Source: Amphibalanus amphitrite
Lineage: Eukaryota; Arthropoda; Thecostraca; Balanomorpha; Balanidae
Assembly: GCF_019059575.1 (NCBI RefSeq)
Contig: NW_024881566.1
Coordinates: 62,001-126,000 of the forward strand
Direction: 5' to 3'
Length of the DNA: 64,000 nt
The position numbers and the translations under genes were made by a program. The notes below the pieces were generated by a model, which saw only the letters and a program-made list of their open reading frames with translations, was not told where the DNA came from and did not search any database. Position 1 is the stretch's first letter; every line of letters begins with the position of its first letter. Of the stretch, positions 10,353-25,000 are shown piece by piece.

Positions 10353-12677
10353 GGGCTAATGAAAAGAGTTCTTTGATGATACGTTGACGGCTCGTGATGC
10401 CCACGAACCATTAGCGCCATTTTTGGCTGGGGAGGCTTATCTGAGCGTCCTTTAGCTTCTTACGCAAGAAGCTGAGCGAAGCCGGACAGTCAGAGGCTAT
10501 ATTTGGGCGAGAACGGACAGCCAGGACAGATCAGATCCTGGCTCACCCCGCCTATAGCTATATGTCTTTGAGAAAAATGAGACGCAACCTGACGACACTG
10601 GTATATCCGCAGATGAAGCAGGTCCATAAACAGATTTAGGTCAGTCAGCGGTAGCGATCACTCGCTGAAAATATATTAGGAAAAGCATTACTGGATTCTG
10701 AAAACGGGACCAAATATTAGAAGAAAAAGTCAAATACCTATAGTTGTACTTGTCAGGTACCAATGTTGAAAAAACTGCATTTGTGTCAAATTACACGCAT
10801 CAAGCTTTCGATATGAGAATACCCTCTATACATATATCTGAGAGCAGCTGAACAGTGTCCAATATATTTTCACATCGAAAGCCTTGTGCATTATTTCCAA
10901 TTTGTCCCAGTAGGTAGGTACGGGTAAGCGCATCTGAATAATGATTTATTATCGTTATCTGCTATCCTAATTGTTATGGATACACTAAGAGTACTGTGGC
11001 AATATGTGAGCGCGAAGCTGGTAACTACGTAACAACATTACAACCGCGCCTGCAGCGCACCGAGCGTCCATATTCATACCGCCACTGACGCAGACACATA
11101 CGGCGGCTCTAGGTAATCATAAATCTTTATTCAATGAAGCAGCTTATCTGTGCCGATACGAATGAAATCCGAGACATTCGTGCCGGTTTATTGTCAACTG
11201 TTAGCAGTAAATGGCACTTACACTTGTGCTTGCATCAATATACAAACATGTTTATTTGATCCTTCTCAGACAATTTTACGCAGTACACAATATTTAGCAT
11301 ATGCAATACGCACGCCACGTTCGGCTGTCACGTCGTGCATACTTGAGCGGCCGTTTTACGACAAAATGTCGCTGACTCGCCATGTGCATATACAGGACAG
11401 ACATCGAACACACGTTACAGTGGTCCCTAGGCCGACCGAACATGAAACACCACCGAGCGGGCTCGCAGGTGTCGGCTCGATCGCAACCACATGATGTCCT
11501 TGGCCACAGACTTTTCGATATATATGTATATATGAAGAAGTCTGTGCCTTGGCGTATGCGAATCTCACACAGTACGGCTTATTCAGCGTTGATAATTGCT
11601 CGAAATAATCAAATATGTAACTACATACCTCGTACGAGCGGAATCACCCACACTCTTCGCACCGAAACCCTTCCCACACGCTACGTGGCTGAAGCACACC
11701 CTAATTCCATACCATAACAGAGCCAGTGCCGAGCTCCGCCAGCCCAATGCCGTTTCCCGAAGCCAAAGTAGCGCGAATCACGCCGACAACGTTGGCTGTC
11801 TAGAGCAACATTCCCGATACGTTTTGTCCTGCTCGTGTCCATGGCAACGGTTAAGCTCCAAGCAGGAATATTGCGTTGCCAGCAGTAAACCTCTGCTGGC
11901 AATGCCTCCAGCCTCACCAAGCTACATTCAGCCTTGTAGAAAAATAACAATTTCTTCCCTTAGCGAGCCATCTCTACAGTCACAAACAGCCTTGCCTTCT
12001 AACTAAGCATGTGATCTGCAAGTTTTAACCGATCCAAAACAATATGGTGAACCAGTGTCTTTGCATCGTGTAACTGAGGGCCCTGTCACCCAAAGAAAAC
12101 GCATAGAAAAATGTAGGACGTTTGACATTAGGCAGGCATCAATACACTGTCAAATCATCGCTTACGATGACGCGAACCGAAAGGACGACAGATGGGTCAG
12201 ATAACGCCTCCGGAAAGGACTGGAGTCCACCGCATTTCTCCGCATTCATTGTGCATCTGGGTTTTTTTGAGCTGCAACCGCTGGCTCGCGCTAGACCCAG
12301 TCCCACCGACACGCGACTTTGGATCACGAGTCGCTATCACATGACGTTTCTGATCCGGGAGATCACCTTTGGTAGCTGGACAGTCCCGGGACCGTGAACG
12401 GGGTCCCGATTATATCCGCCTGTAAAACAGAACATCGCATAACAGTTAAAACGTAGCAGTTGCACTGTGCTATTAAATGATGAGAAGAAAATGATGAACT
12501 GTTGAACACTGGAGTGCGAAAAAAGGTCAGTGGGCTTGGCAGTACCTATGTAGACAAGGTGTTCAAATAATACATGTGGATGAGATGGAAGGGCAAATCA
12601 TGTGACAAACAAGCCAGAATTCTTCGGTCCAGTATTTATCGCACTCGCATTTACAAAACATTAATTCAGCAGCTGGA
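10353..12677. other. downstream region of MOSPD2, possible 3' UTR
   Basis: There is no repeat family that I recognise here. Read on the minus strand it follows the MOSPD2 stop, so part of it is probably 3' untranslated sequence. A minus-strand AATAAA lies at 11,126-11,131 and would give a 3' UTR of about 1.5 kb. Open frames on either strand (for example near 11,596-12,006) show no domain and I do not call them genes. Confidence 0.35.
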
Positions 12678-13001
12678 CTATGGTCGCACGGATCCGTGCG
12701 CCAGCCGCGGCGCCTGGCGGCGGCGACTCGCCTGTGTCAGGTCGCACACGCCGGACGACTTGTAAAGCAGGTAGGCGTTGCAGAGCGCCAGTACGGCCAC
12801 GATGAAGAGCGTGAGCACCAGCCAGCGGTGTGTGGCCGCCCCGTGGCGCGCCACCTGCTGCGAGAGCGCCTGCTGGCGCGCCAGCCGCTGCGACACGGAC
12901 TCCAGCTGCTGGCCGAGGCCGCGTACCAGGGTGAGCAGAGGCCGCTCGGGGGCCGGCGCGCAGCGCAGCCGGCGCTCCAGCCGCACCTCGGCCGGCAGTG
13001 T
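12678..13001 (-). CDS. MOSPD2: MOSPD2 exon 10 (MSP end, tail anchor, stop)
   Basis: Acceptor gctctcag; 324 bases to the TAG at 12,680-12,678. It begins TLPAEVRLERRLRC, the last MSP strand, then a Gln/Leu/Arg-rich likely coiled coil (GQQLESVSQRLARQQALSQQ), then the membrane helix WLVLTLFIVAVLALCNAYLL. The cytosolic-domain-then-helix layout predicts an ER tail-anchored protein. Confidence 0.88.
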   Translation of the reverse strand, partial: TLPAEVRLERRLRCAPAPERPLLTLVRGLGQQLESVSQRLARQQALSQQVARHGAATHRWLVLTLFIVAVLALCNAYLLYKSSGVCDLTQASRRRQAPRLAHGSVRP

Positions 13002-16000
13002 CTGAGAGCAGAGGGCAGAACAGATAGAACTGATACCGCAGGTCAGAACAGAGTGGCAGACGGTGGAGGACAGAACAGCCAAGAGGGGTCAGGGCAGCGG
13101 GCAGACGACACACGAGGAGTCAGGGCACAGAACGGTGAGCAAACAAGACGAGGGTTCAGGGCGCAGGACAGCGTCCAAAAGAGATGAGAGGTCAGAGTAC
13201 GGGACAGCGGGACAGAGCAGCGGGCAGACGAGACACGCGGGGTCAGGGCACGGGACAGAAAGCACACAGGCGACTGCAGCGGTTAGAACGGTCAGGGCAC
13301 GAGCGGCGTCCGGCATGTGTTAAACATTGAATGAAACTATGGCATAATAAATAAAATACAAAATAAATCAGGGCAAACGGTACCAACAACGTCCTCAGAA
13401 AGTGTATTGGCTAGTGTTGAGCTTTAAAATGTTTCGAAGTCGCCTAGCGAACACTGAAATGATCTAAGGTTCGATTTCAGGGCAGTGAGGACGGCAGAAT
13501 TCACCCCCAGCTCAGGGCTCCCCACACTAAATCCAACCGTTCCTCCGCCGCCGACTCGATTGTCTCACCCTCCAGATGGTGTCCATGTCACCGGCGGCGA
13601 CCTGCTGCGGCTGCACGGGTGCGGCGACCAGCAGGAACTTCTCGCAGACGGCCTGCTGGGCGGCCACGCCGGGCGCCAGGCGCAGCTCGACCGTCACCCG
13701 GCGACCCGGGGCCACCACACCGCACGACGGGCGCACGCGGAACTTCTCCGGCGCCGTGATCTTTACCTGTGGACGGAACAGTGTGGGTGAATGATTCGTG
13801 CCGGAGAGTGCATTTACTGTCTGAACTTCATAGCAAGGATCGTCTGATTACAGGCAGCTGTGCTTATGTATACGCATGCTTCTCATCGCACAAATGTTCC
13901 AGAAAACAGCCATTGATGCAATCGTAAACGCCAATACGGCTGCAGACGCGTATGCAAGCTGTGCGTAAAAGGTCGGATTGTGCGGCTCGTGGCAGAAGTT
14001 CCAAACTGACGGGAGATGCAGTTAGTTTACAGGGGATGTGATAACGCGAACACAGCTAAGCGAGACGCTACATTACCGCATCACACAGCGATACGCTGCA
14101 TGGGTAGACTGTGCCACATTACACCATACGCCGCGTAGGTAGACTGTTCCGCATTACACAGCGAGAGCTACATACTGTATAGGTAGACTGTGCCGCAATA
14201 CACCGTACGCCACGTAGGTAGACTGTGCCGCATTACATAGCGAGAGCTACATACTGTATAGGTAGACTGTGCCATATTACACCATACACCACGTAGTTAG
14301 ACTGTGCCGCATTACACAATACGCCGCACAGGTAGACTGCGCCGCATGACATCACACGCCGCAGAGGTAGACTGTGCCGCATTACACAACACACTGCATA
14401 GGTAGACTGTGCCGCATGACATCATACGCCGCAGAGGTAGACTGTGCCGCGTGACACAGTTTAGCGATACGCTGCATAGGTAGACTGTGCCGCATAACAC
14501 GGCTCAGCGATACGCAGTTATAAGGCCGCGCCGTATCACAAAACGGCTGAATGATACGGCATTCCGTGCCGTATGACGTCAGTCGCTGATCGGGAGGCGG
14601 GAGCGATGAAGGTACTGTCTTGATGGCATATGGTGACGGTACATGATAACATAAAATAGTAAGCTTGCCAGTAATGTGATGCGTTGTGATTATCGACCTA
14701 AATCCTTAATTAGCTTCCATTAGCCAGCCGAACAATATCTAATAGAGTAATATACGTTCTAGATCACGGTATTTCTTTTCTCGTGCTGGTTGAATTCACC
14801 AGCAGTAGGTATGTACAGTCCACCGCACAAGTAATGTGCGGTATCAGTCGTGGTTATGCTTTGCATCTGTATCTTCGGAACGATTTGCCAGACTACAATG
14901 AAACTTGGAATGTAGCTTACATGTGTTCTAATTCTTGCAGCTGCTATATGCTCTTGCAGCTTATAGTTATCTTTAGCTGTCTACTCCTGGATCACTCCGT
15001 ATTTAAAAATCTTCAGTCAAATATATCTGTTGAGATTGGTAAAACCGCACATTACTTTAGCGGTGGGCATATATGTAGCATTACTACATGATCGTCAGGA
15101 GGGTAACGGGTGACTAAGCCCATTTAGTTGTACTTGCGAGGTGTCTGGGTGGGCGAGCTTCTCGGAGCTAACGAGCGGCCGCCCAGAGTGAGATGACCAT
15201 TTACTGCATTGTTCCGCTCTTGCCTCTTAGCTGGGAAACGACTAACATATAGCTGTGCATTTGTTACTGACTGTAATTTTTTGGAGACTTGTGGTAATGT
15301 CACTCTTTCTTCGAGAAGTGTTTGCTTTTACGTGCTTGTCGCGTCTTTACACCTAACAAGCGATTTGAGCAAATATAATATAGCACACTTTGAACAGACA
15401 GGGCACTGGCTTACCTTAAATGCGACGGGAGTCCGGTGAATGTTTTTCAGCATCAGCGGTCGCCTGGCCTCCACTGCATCCGTGGCGAACTGAATTTCGT
15501 CTCCCGGACTGATCTTGAGCAGGTCACCTGCGGTCAGCGGCCAGCCACAGTCAATGTGTCAGCCGAGGCGAGACACGAACATACCTGCCACCTACAACAG
15601 GCTCTAAACTCGTGCCGTGACGGAACAAAGGCTCCATTGTGACAAAGCGAGACGGGAGATGGCGCTTACCCGTCATCATCCCGACAAACTTGTAAACGCC
15701 TGAATGTCTGTGAGTTGTGACAGTTACAATCACAGTAGGCTGTTAGTTAATGTAACTCTTGGGAGGAATCCAGGCACACGGTGCGCAATTTTTTTCAGCG
15801 TGCTATCGCGAGTTCGTGAATGTGCATTTCGTGATTTCTCACGAAATTTACAAGTCACTCGTCAAGACTCAAGTCACTGGCACACCATCACATGACGTAA
15901 CAAACAACCGATGGGTTCTTTAGCTTTGGTTTATCCTATGCCTGTGCAAAATATGTACCGGTGAATGGTGACACGGAAGTAACGCATGTCACTTACATGT

Positions 16001-19000
16001 AAGTGAAACATTAATATTTCGGAGACACGTCCGGGTTCGTAAGTACTGTGGATTGATAAGCGAGTGTCTCAGGAAGGTAGCCTTGCAACAAAACGCTACA
16101 CATTCGTGTTTTCTAATTCTCCGAATGCCTAGGTACTGCGAGCATGTCTGGTGCCGCCGGGACCATTAGTGTAGGAACGCTAATGTTTGACAAAACGTCT
16201 TCAAGCATGCTCTCCCAGCCGTGCTTGCCGATGTTTTATTGAAGCTATATAGGCGAAGTGCAGCATAGATGCGACGCCCGTGATGGTTGAGCAGTGGCGC
16301 TATCTTGTTACAAGCATCCACATAATTCAGCAATGTAAGACATCAATGTGGTAAACATGTGTCTTCCCAAACCCTCGCGATTAAAAACATGTCATGCAAT
16401 TTTATTTATCCACGAAACCCCGTCACCCGGGGCCACCATCACCATTGGCTCACCCCTAAACCAGCGTTATGTTTCCTCGCCCACACCATCATGCGTTCAC
16501 CGTTCACCAAGCCACTAGTATACCGCTAACCGATTCGGGGTGCGAACGCACCGATTTCCGCTGTAGTGTCCTCGCCGCCCGGCAGCGACTGGTCCGAAGT
16601 CTCGTCGCAGGATGCGCCGCTATCATCCGACAAATCCTGCTGGTGGCACAAGATGACGATCGGTGTTTACTACTGCTCCATGCGCCCTAAATGTGGTTCT
16701 CGGTCTGTCTTTGATTCGGGATCAATTAGATGCACCAAAAAGGCAAAATACTGCTCACAAGCTGATAATGCCATTTATATTTCAGACAACAAAAACAGTT
16801 CAAGTACATTCAAGTTCGGAGAAGACGGTATCAAAAGCAAAAAATCATGGGTAGCTTGCAGTTCCATGATACAATGCATGATTAAGATGACAGTTCCCTA
16901 ACATAATTCGAAAAGCATTTGATGAAGCATATAGGTAATATACCCGTATAACGCAAGTGCAAGTGAGCTACCTAAACACAAACAAGAAAACATCTGAAGG
17001 CAAAAACATTTGATAGCCTTGTGTCACACACAATATGATGGAAAAACTGACAAACCAGCCCTATAAAGTTTCCCAGAATAACTATTCAAGAGAGCGAAGC
17101 GGAGTGGTCTAGTATTATCGAGTGTCCAGCGGCAGTTTGGTCCACGTCTGGTGAGGTAGGACAGTTAGGGACAGTCGCAGTAGGTAGGCACCCCTGCCAT
17201 CCCTCCCGTTCTGCTTATCTCGGCAGAGTAGGTGCACCTGGCCACCCCGCTCAGGCGGGCGCGGGCGGCACCTGCCCGTCCCGCTCCTCGGCGCCGCTGG
17301 TTACCTTGGCCCGGCGCTCGGCCGCGCTGCCGGCGATATCCACCACGCTGCGGTAGTGCAGCAGGCTGCTGTGGCTGAGCGGCGCCCGCTGCGTGCCCGA
17401 CGGCGGAGGGGTGGCGCGCCGGCCGGCCGTCCGCCGGCGCACCGGCGCCTCCGGGGGCTGGTCGGAGGCCTGCTCCGCGCCGCGCGACCCCTGGCGACCG
17501 TCGTCAGCGCCCCCTGCGCCCGGCGGAGGGGAGGGCTGCTCCCGGGAGGAGCCACTGTCCGCCGAGACGGTGTCCGTGTCCCCGCTCCCGGGGCTCTCCT
17601 GACGAGCGGCGAGAAACGGACACATTTATGATAGTGCGGCATTAAAGTTTCCATATCTCACTGACGTTGTATAGGCACCAGCCAGGAAGAAACAAAACGT
17701 CATGGTAGCGCCATTAAAATTCGGATTGAAGAAAAAGCTCGTCAGAAATCTACTCCTTTCAGATGAGGTCTTTCTGTACACTGACCTGCTGGCCGAGGAA
17801 GGGAGACGGCGGCATCTCGCAGTCCTCCTGCCGGTAGGTGTAGGACCAGGGGTCCTTGCCACCCCACCGGACCAGCGTGTGCTCCGGAGGGATCACCGTT
17901 CCGATGTCCTTCTTATTGACGAACTTGATGAGCTGGTGCGACTTGGGCGGCAGCATCTGTTTGATGATTTTCCACGCCGCTGCCGAACGAGTCCCACGTC
18001 AGCACATCGGGTATTTCAGGGAAAATACACAGTATCTGCAGTGATGCACCTACAGTGAGTTGTGGTAGTACTATAGCAATCATAGCTTTGCACAGAGGTA
18101 AGATGTGGAGATAGTCTGGTCAGAGGCCGTGCAAAGGTTACGTACACAGTAGACACATAACCTGTCCTTCCACTTTCCAATTGCGTAGTTTAACCCTGGC
18201 TGGTGTGCTAAAATCACACGAGAATATGCAGGGAACAGCAATCTCAGCACATTGCTTCATAGAAGCTGACAAAAGTAAAGCGACTCAGTTGTCCAAACGC
18301 TAGCGAAATTTTCGTGTTTCTAGAACAGTATTGAAACTCGTAATCACTAATGCTACCGAAAGGGGAAAAAATCATAAATTTGTATAGGTACGTAACTTGT
18401 AATACATAACTATATTACATAAATAAAGAAAAGACACCCGCATAATTATGTAATACTGGGTGGGTTTTCCGGATTGAATTCCGCACAAAGACATTATGTA
18501 AGTCCACAATGTCCGACGAGCTCATTTCCGGTTTCTGAGAAAATAATCGTGATTGTACAGTCATCAAAAAGATCTCTGACAGCAGCGCGCCAAGGTCTGG
18601 AGAGATTAGTGCTGTCGTCTTCCGTGAAGACGTTATTCTGGGATGTAATTTTTGATAATTCTCCTGCAAGGTCGACAAAATACAGAGGATTAATTAAGGT
18701 GCGCTTTTGCACCACGAAGGGGCTGTGGGACAGACCTTCGTTCAAGATAAGTCATCAGTGGTCTATTGAGGAAATGTAAGCCTAAAGCCCACCAATGACC
18801 ACTCTCCATCAGAGGACACCGGTGGGCGGCCACCCACCGTTCATGATCCACGGCATCTCGAACACAATGATGGAGTTCAGCATGTCCGGGTAGTAGAGCT
18901 TGAACAGGTTGATCAGGAAGCCGATGAACGGGATGTCCACGTTCGACAAACCGGCGTTACCCATGTCGAGGATGAGCGAGATCCTCTGGCCACGCTCCTC

Positions 19001-22000
19001 TCTGCGAATACGGGAGAAATCACACGCAGTTAATGATTAATTCAAACTCGGAAACGACTGGATAGTATAGGGGAAGATGGGGGAACACCGACCCCTTAAC
19101 CTTTTAGGGTCTAGTCACGTATTTTTTGGCAAAATCATCAATCTCTCAGTTTCAATGGATTGTCGCATCAATTTTACATACATATCAGCCAGTTGTTTTC
19201 TTGTAGTGTCGTCCATAATTGCATTATTCCACATTTAGTAAATGTCTACATTTTTCGGGGTAACACCGACCGTTGGGTAACACCGCCCGGGCTCAGCAGG
19301 CAACGAACTTTGCAGGTTACTGGACTATTAATTTGTTCTTCTTATCGTAAATTTCGAGGCATTTTAGTATATCTATAAATTGCAGTGGGAACGATTTTAT
19401 TATTTCTCTGTACAATGTAGTACTCATTTATATAACTAGACGACTTAAAGTCTCAAAATTTAATTTTTTCGAAATTTTGCATTATCCACTAAAAAGAAGA
19501 CATAGCAACAACGTTCTTTCTTTATTTGAAATGCGCCACTCTTGGGTTTGGTGTCACAATGTGCTATTAAACATCAAATTGCCCAAGTGGGCGGTGTTAC
19601 CCAAGTGTCTCCATTTTTCTAAAAAATCCTTCAATATGGCAGCACGACAAAAATTTCGCTCGAGCAGGAGCACGTAATGCTTGGATCAGTCCTAATTATG
19701 GCAAAAAAATACTACTTCAGGACTAATATCTGTCAAATAATATAAGTTTTCTTCTGCTTATTTTGCTAGAAAAAAAGTATAAAGCGTATTAACGAAACGT
19801 AAAATTAGGAATTTCTCGCAAATCACCTAAACCAATGCGGTACACTGCCCATACCTGCACTTCTGTTGACGTGACGCTGCCAAAAGACAGTCAGCTGTCG
19901 CCCTAGACCTTTTTATATTTCTGATATCGGGGTGGGCGGTGTTCCCCAAAGGGCGGTGTTCCCCCATCTTCCCCTATAGGGCCTTGGACTGGATACCGTT
20001 GCGGTCCGTTATATGTATTATCTGCGGTCCTTTTGGATAAATATCAAACACAATTGAGTGCCGGCTAGATACTGGATTTTGGACGTAGTGGTAGTGGATA
20101 GGTCTTATGGGACAATCATGCTGAGGGGCGTGTACAATGAACTTTGATCCCTGGCAAGGTGGAATTGCGGACATGGGCAGACTTCTGCTTTGTTGGCAGA
20201 TATAAGCGGTATGAGCACTACGAAACGAAACAAACTACGAAACCGCATAAAAACGAAACAATATAGGTAAACATAGACAAATGTTTCGCATCCGGAAACA
20301 GGGTCTCAATTGCGCTGTTTATTTTCCTAAGAATTATAATGTTCAAGCTATACAGACACCGCATGGTACCGAGCATAACTTCTGGGCGGGCACGGATCAG
20401 AGAAAAACACGTCAGAATTATAGGTCCATGACAGCGGCCATTTTGGTCAGCAGTTTCGCAGCGAATGTGACCGTCTGTTTGGGCGGCTTTGACGACGGCT
20501 CACGGCATACGGTCTGGACGGCACGGCTCAGACGCTAGCCCAGGCGGTGGTTCAGACAGTGGTTCAACTTCAGACGGCGGTTCAATGCGTGGCTCAAACA
20601 GCTTGGCTTAGACGGTAGCTCACTGTGGGGCTCAAATGGTGGCTCACGGTGTGGCTCAGACGATTCGTCTCAGAGAAATGCAGCTCAGGCCGCCGACACT
20701 GCCGGCTCAGATGTCGCAGCTTATGACGATGGTTCATAGCAAGACGACGGTGTTGCTTACCGATACCGATCAGACAGCAGCTCACGGTGGGGCTCAAACG
20801 GTGACTCAGCCGGTGGGGCTGCGCATTCCCCAAGTGCATCACACGAGTCGCCCGACCATCTAGCGCAGCGCCATCTCTTGGGCCACGTCATAGTGACGTC
20901 ATATGCCATGGTCATAACGCTTAGGATCTTATCTATGCATAGATAAGGCATAGATGCCTTGACGAACCCAGCATGCATATGTTGTGCAGCGGCTGGTGAG
21001 AGAATACAGATGGGATTGGACTTTACACAACCGGCAACTATGTGAACTGAAGTGACTTTGATTCAAGAACCTAGTACATAAGCCTATGGCCGGATTCGTA
21101 CGGTAGTTCGCGTTTGAGCAGCCCTGTGCCGAAGGCGTTGAAAGTGACTTGAAAAGTCAGACTGACATCACTGTCACTGTTGATACAGTTTTACGCCAGT
21201 GTTTGTCGGCTATTTTGAACAGTGGCTCGCAGCATCGCATGCATTATTGCATAATAGCACAGGACGTCCTGCTTTGTGATGCCCTCACTTTCTGGATCAA
21301 TACGGGACTAGCGAGGTGCCGGTGTTTGCATTGCACCATATCATTGCCAACATTACAGAGCAGGATGGAAGCGCTTTCTTAGGCACCATTATGGACTACT
21401 TGCTTAGATGTTTCGCTGTAGGTTGCGATTGACTGTCAAGAGGCATATTCAGCATGTTTGATGTTTTCTTACAGTTTTTTTTTGCATATCTCTGACGCAA
21501 TAATTATTTTTTAACACATAACACGAGTATAACCAATGGGCATATTCGCACAACATTTGAAAAGTCACGATAGCCATAACCTGATTTCAAGCCCTGTCTA
21601 TAGTCTACTGAAGTCTCACGTTTTCACAAAAGTAACAGCGCTTTGTGCAGCCATTCTACGAGCATGTTGCAGGGCTCTGCTGTCTGCAGTCTGCTGCAAA
21701 TAGCTGTGCCGTGGACGGAGACTGATATATGTGTCGACATAGAGACAGTCTCTCAAGCAGGAGGCGATCTGCTTTGGCTATTTCGCATGATGTGTGAGGC
21801 GTAGGATAGTTGCAAAGTAAGACATTTTTAATAACTTGTTGACTTTTAAGCATGAGGTTTGCAGGGTAGGCATACGAAAGATCGACCTAATTAATTAGCT
21901 AAATAACAGATGCAATATCTTGGGGCACATTGGGTTGGAGTTACTGACAGTGACAACAATCGAACAGCAGAGTGGAGACGATGGATTATTGGGATAGCGG

Positions 22001-25000
22001 GGCAGTGGGACAGCGGGGTGGTGGGACGGCGGGGCAGTGGGACAGCGGGTCACTGGGGCAATGGGATAGCGGGACAACGGAACAGGGGGTAGTTGGGGTA
22101 AATCGGGACAGCGGGGCAACGAGACAGCAGAACAGCGAGAGCAGTAATCTGAGCAGTAATCGCAACGCACTTTGTATATGGATCGCTCTTAAATGTAAAT
22201 ACAAATACGAATACAATACAAATACAGCGAAGTACAACGGAACAGCGGCCAGCGGGCATCGAGGCATAACAGGACAGCGGATAGCGGGCAGCGGGGCACC
22301 AAGACAGCGGGGCAGCGAAGGACAAACAGCGGACAGCGGGGCAGCTGAGTAATAACTGTGGACACTGGACAGCGGGGCGCCGACCGTCATGGCCCGGCGG
22401 CGCTCCGACCGGCCCGGTCATTACCAAACTGCTGACCTCCGCGACCACTCTCACCCGCCGCCACAAGGTCGAGAGTTCAGTGTCGCCCCGGCGGCCGGAC
22501 GCCCCTACCGCAGCTCGCCGTGTGTGGTTATACCGGAACACGTGCAGGGGAGAAATTAACGCGGTCAGAGGGACGGCTGTGCGGCGACAGCAGCTGTCCC
22601 GCACCCCGGTCTACTCAGCTGTGAACCCGCGCGGCCGCCGGCGGCGAGCGACTTCGGCCGCGTCGCCTCGGTAATGTTGTAACGCCACAGTGCCACAACC
22701 GTCCGCACATGGCGGCCGTCCCAGCGAAAGCTGAGGAATGATGCCGATCAGTTGATAGGATCATACTGAGAGGCGCAGCAGCGGTGAGAAGCATATATTT
22801 ACATTTATAGTTCTACCAGTGCATTGCAAATTATCTACAGGATTATACTGGCCATGGAAACACCGCACCAGAATACAGAGTCGCAGCTACTTATATTCTT
22901 ATGACATTTATTTATCGAATGGAGGCATTCACTCGAGACGGTGACTGCCTCCGGCTTGAGTTCACAGTCCTGCAAGTGTCAGCTCCCAGCCGTTCAAATC
23001 CGGCGAGCCGTGCCCGCTCCCGACGGCGGCGCGTCCCAGAGGTGTGTGACCGCCGCGCGCCTGACCTTGACCCTGTTCGGCGCTCGTCACTGGTCGCCCG
23101 CGGCGGTCGGGCGGACTCGGACGGACGCTGGCGCAACCGCAGCGTGATGACGTCACCGAGGAGCAGCTCGGTGAGTCGCGTACGGTCCGACAAAGCTGGT
23201 TTGGGGCTCCACAATAGCGGTGCTGGGGACCGGACGATGGTCCGCCCCCCCCCCCCCCCGCCCCACTGCAGGGTATCCGTAGAGCGGGGAGCTCGACGCA
23301 GCGTAGGCTGCTAGCTCGCGATGGGTAACACGATGATAGCATCTGCCCCACGTGAATGATATGACTCATGCTGCCTGTTGCTGATCGCACACCACGTCTC
23401 TGAAGCACGTCTGATATGTGCGTCAGTTGGAGGAAGCACTATTATTTTTGTCTTGCGCAATCATAAACATGGTTATTTTTAGTAATAAGTTTTTGGTCCT
23501 CAATGGAATTAGTTGCCTAGACCTACAGGTATAGGCAAGGCAATTCATTGCAATTAGTAATGTCCATACTTCACTCCATTCATGGCTGAGTCACCACTCG
23601 ATCTTTTCTACCCTGTAGACGACCAACTAACCCATTCCATTCATTGCACGGACTCACCTTTCGATCTTCTCCACCCAGTAGACGAGAAACTGTTTGACGC
23701 GCTCGAAGCGCTCGCCGTGGGTCCTCTCGTGCAGACAGGAGTGGAAGATCATCAGAGCGGCGCCGTCCCGGTCGCGGCCGTGCACGCTGAGCGTGCCCCG
23801 CTCAAAGAACTCGGTCACCACCGAGTCGTGAGTCAGCTCTGTCGGAGAACAGTCACGCGCTTGGAGTTAGTTACTGACGACATGCCAGATAAGTTAGTAA
23901 TGATTGAGAAACAGGCGTTAAAACGTTGAGGAAAAGCGAGACATAGTGACTTTTTTATTTATAAACATAAGTTAATAAGAAATGGTCATAGCAAACATTG
24001 CACAAAATAAATGGTGAAGGTCCGAATCTAGCGAGGAATAAGCACCTAAACATAACATCATCGATACAGTTTTCGCAATTACCTAAATATTCATTAGTCG
24101 ATAACATATCGCTCGATGACGCCAGATTCTCGACATATGTATTATATTGAGGTCCGTCAGTCATATCAATCGACACTTACGTAGTAATGCGAGCTGGGCA
24201 ACTCCTTCCATTGTCATGCTATATGTAATGTCACAAAAAAAACTTTATTTAACACAATCCAAGACAAGGAACAATTAGGACTGAGTATGTGTGCTCTATT
24301 AACCAATATCAGTAACACCAGTATAACGCCTTTTGGGGCGACTAACGGAGCGAGCGAGAGGGTGGGCCTTGCACGTGCGAAATTGCGAGGGGGTACCTCC
24401 AACTGACTTGTGCACGGCACCCTACTAACCGGTCTCTAGCGATGTGCCAAATTTGAGCACAATCGGCCCAGCCGTTCTCGAGATCTGGAAGCGGCACCCT
24501 GCACGTGCGCACGTGCAAAATGGGGCCCAACTGACTTTTGCACGGCACCCTACTAACCGGTCCCTAACCATGTGCCAAATTTGAGCGCCATCGGTCCAGC
24601 CGTTCTCGAGATCTGGAATCGACCCCTGCACGTGCGCACGTGCAGCAGCGCCCCAACTCTGGCACATGGATATGCAGTGCCTAGTGGGTGCCTACCTACA
24701 TGCCAACTTTCAGCGCAATCGGCCAAGTAGTTACCGAGATATTGCAACAATTACAAAACGGACACCTCTTCGTTTTGCACGTGGCACGTGCATAAGGGGT
24801 CACCCACATGCATCGGGAATAGTCCAATACTTGGAAGAAGGAATGAAGCTACCCTACAAAAATTACCGCATGTAAATCGGTCAAGTGGTTGCTGAGATAT
24901 AAGCCTCGCAAAAGCGTGACCACGGCCGGCCGGCCGGCCGGCCGGCCGCTCATACTCAGAAATTTCCGTTAATCTAAGGAAAGACTACGCTCGCTTCGCT

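Noticed and set aside
12696-13187. Plus-strand open frame of 163 codons over MOSPD2 exon 10
   Set aside because: It is the shadow of the GC-rich exon and minisatellite; the minus strand has the real domain signatures and splice sites.
22901-23408. Overlapping open frames on both strands in a CpG-rich part of MOSPD2 intron 3
   Set aside because: No domain, no consistent splice pattern, and exons 3 and 4 already join in phase.
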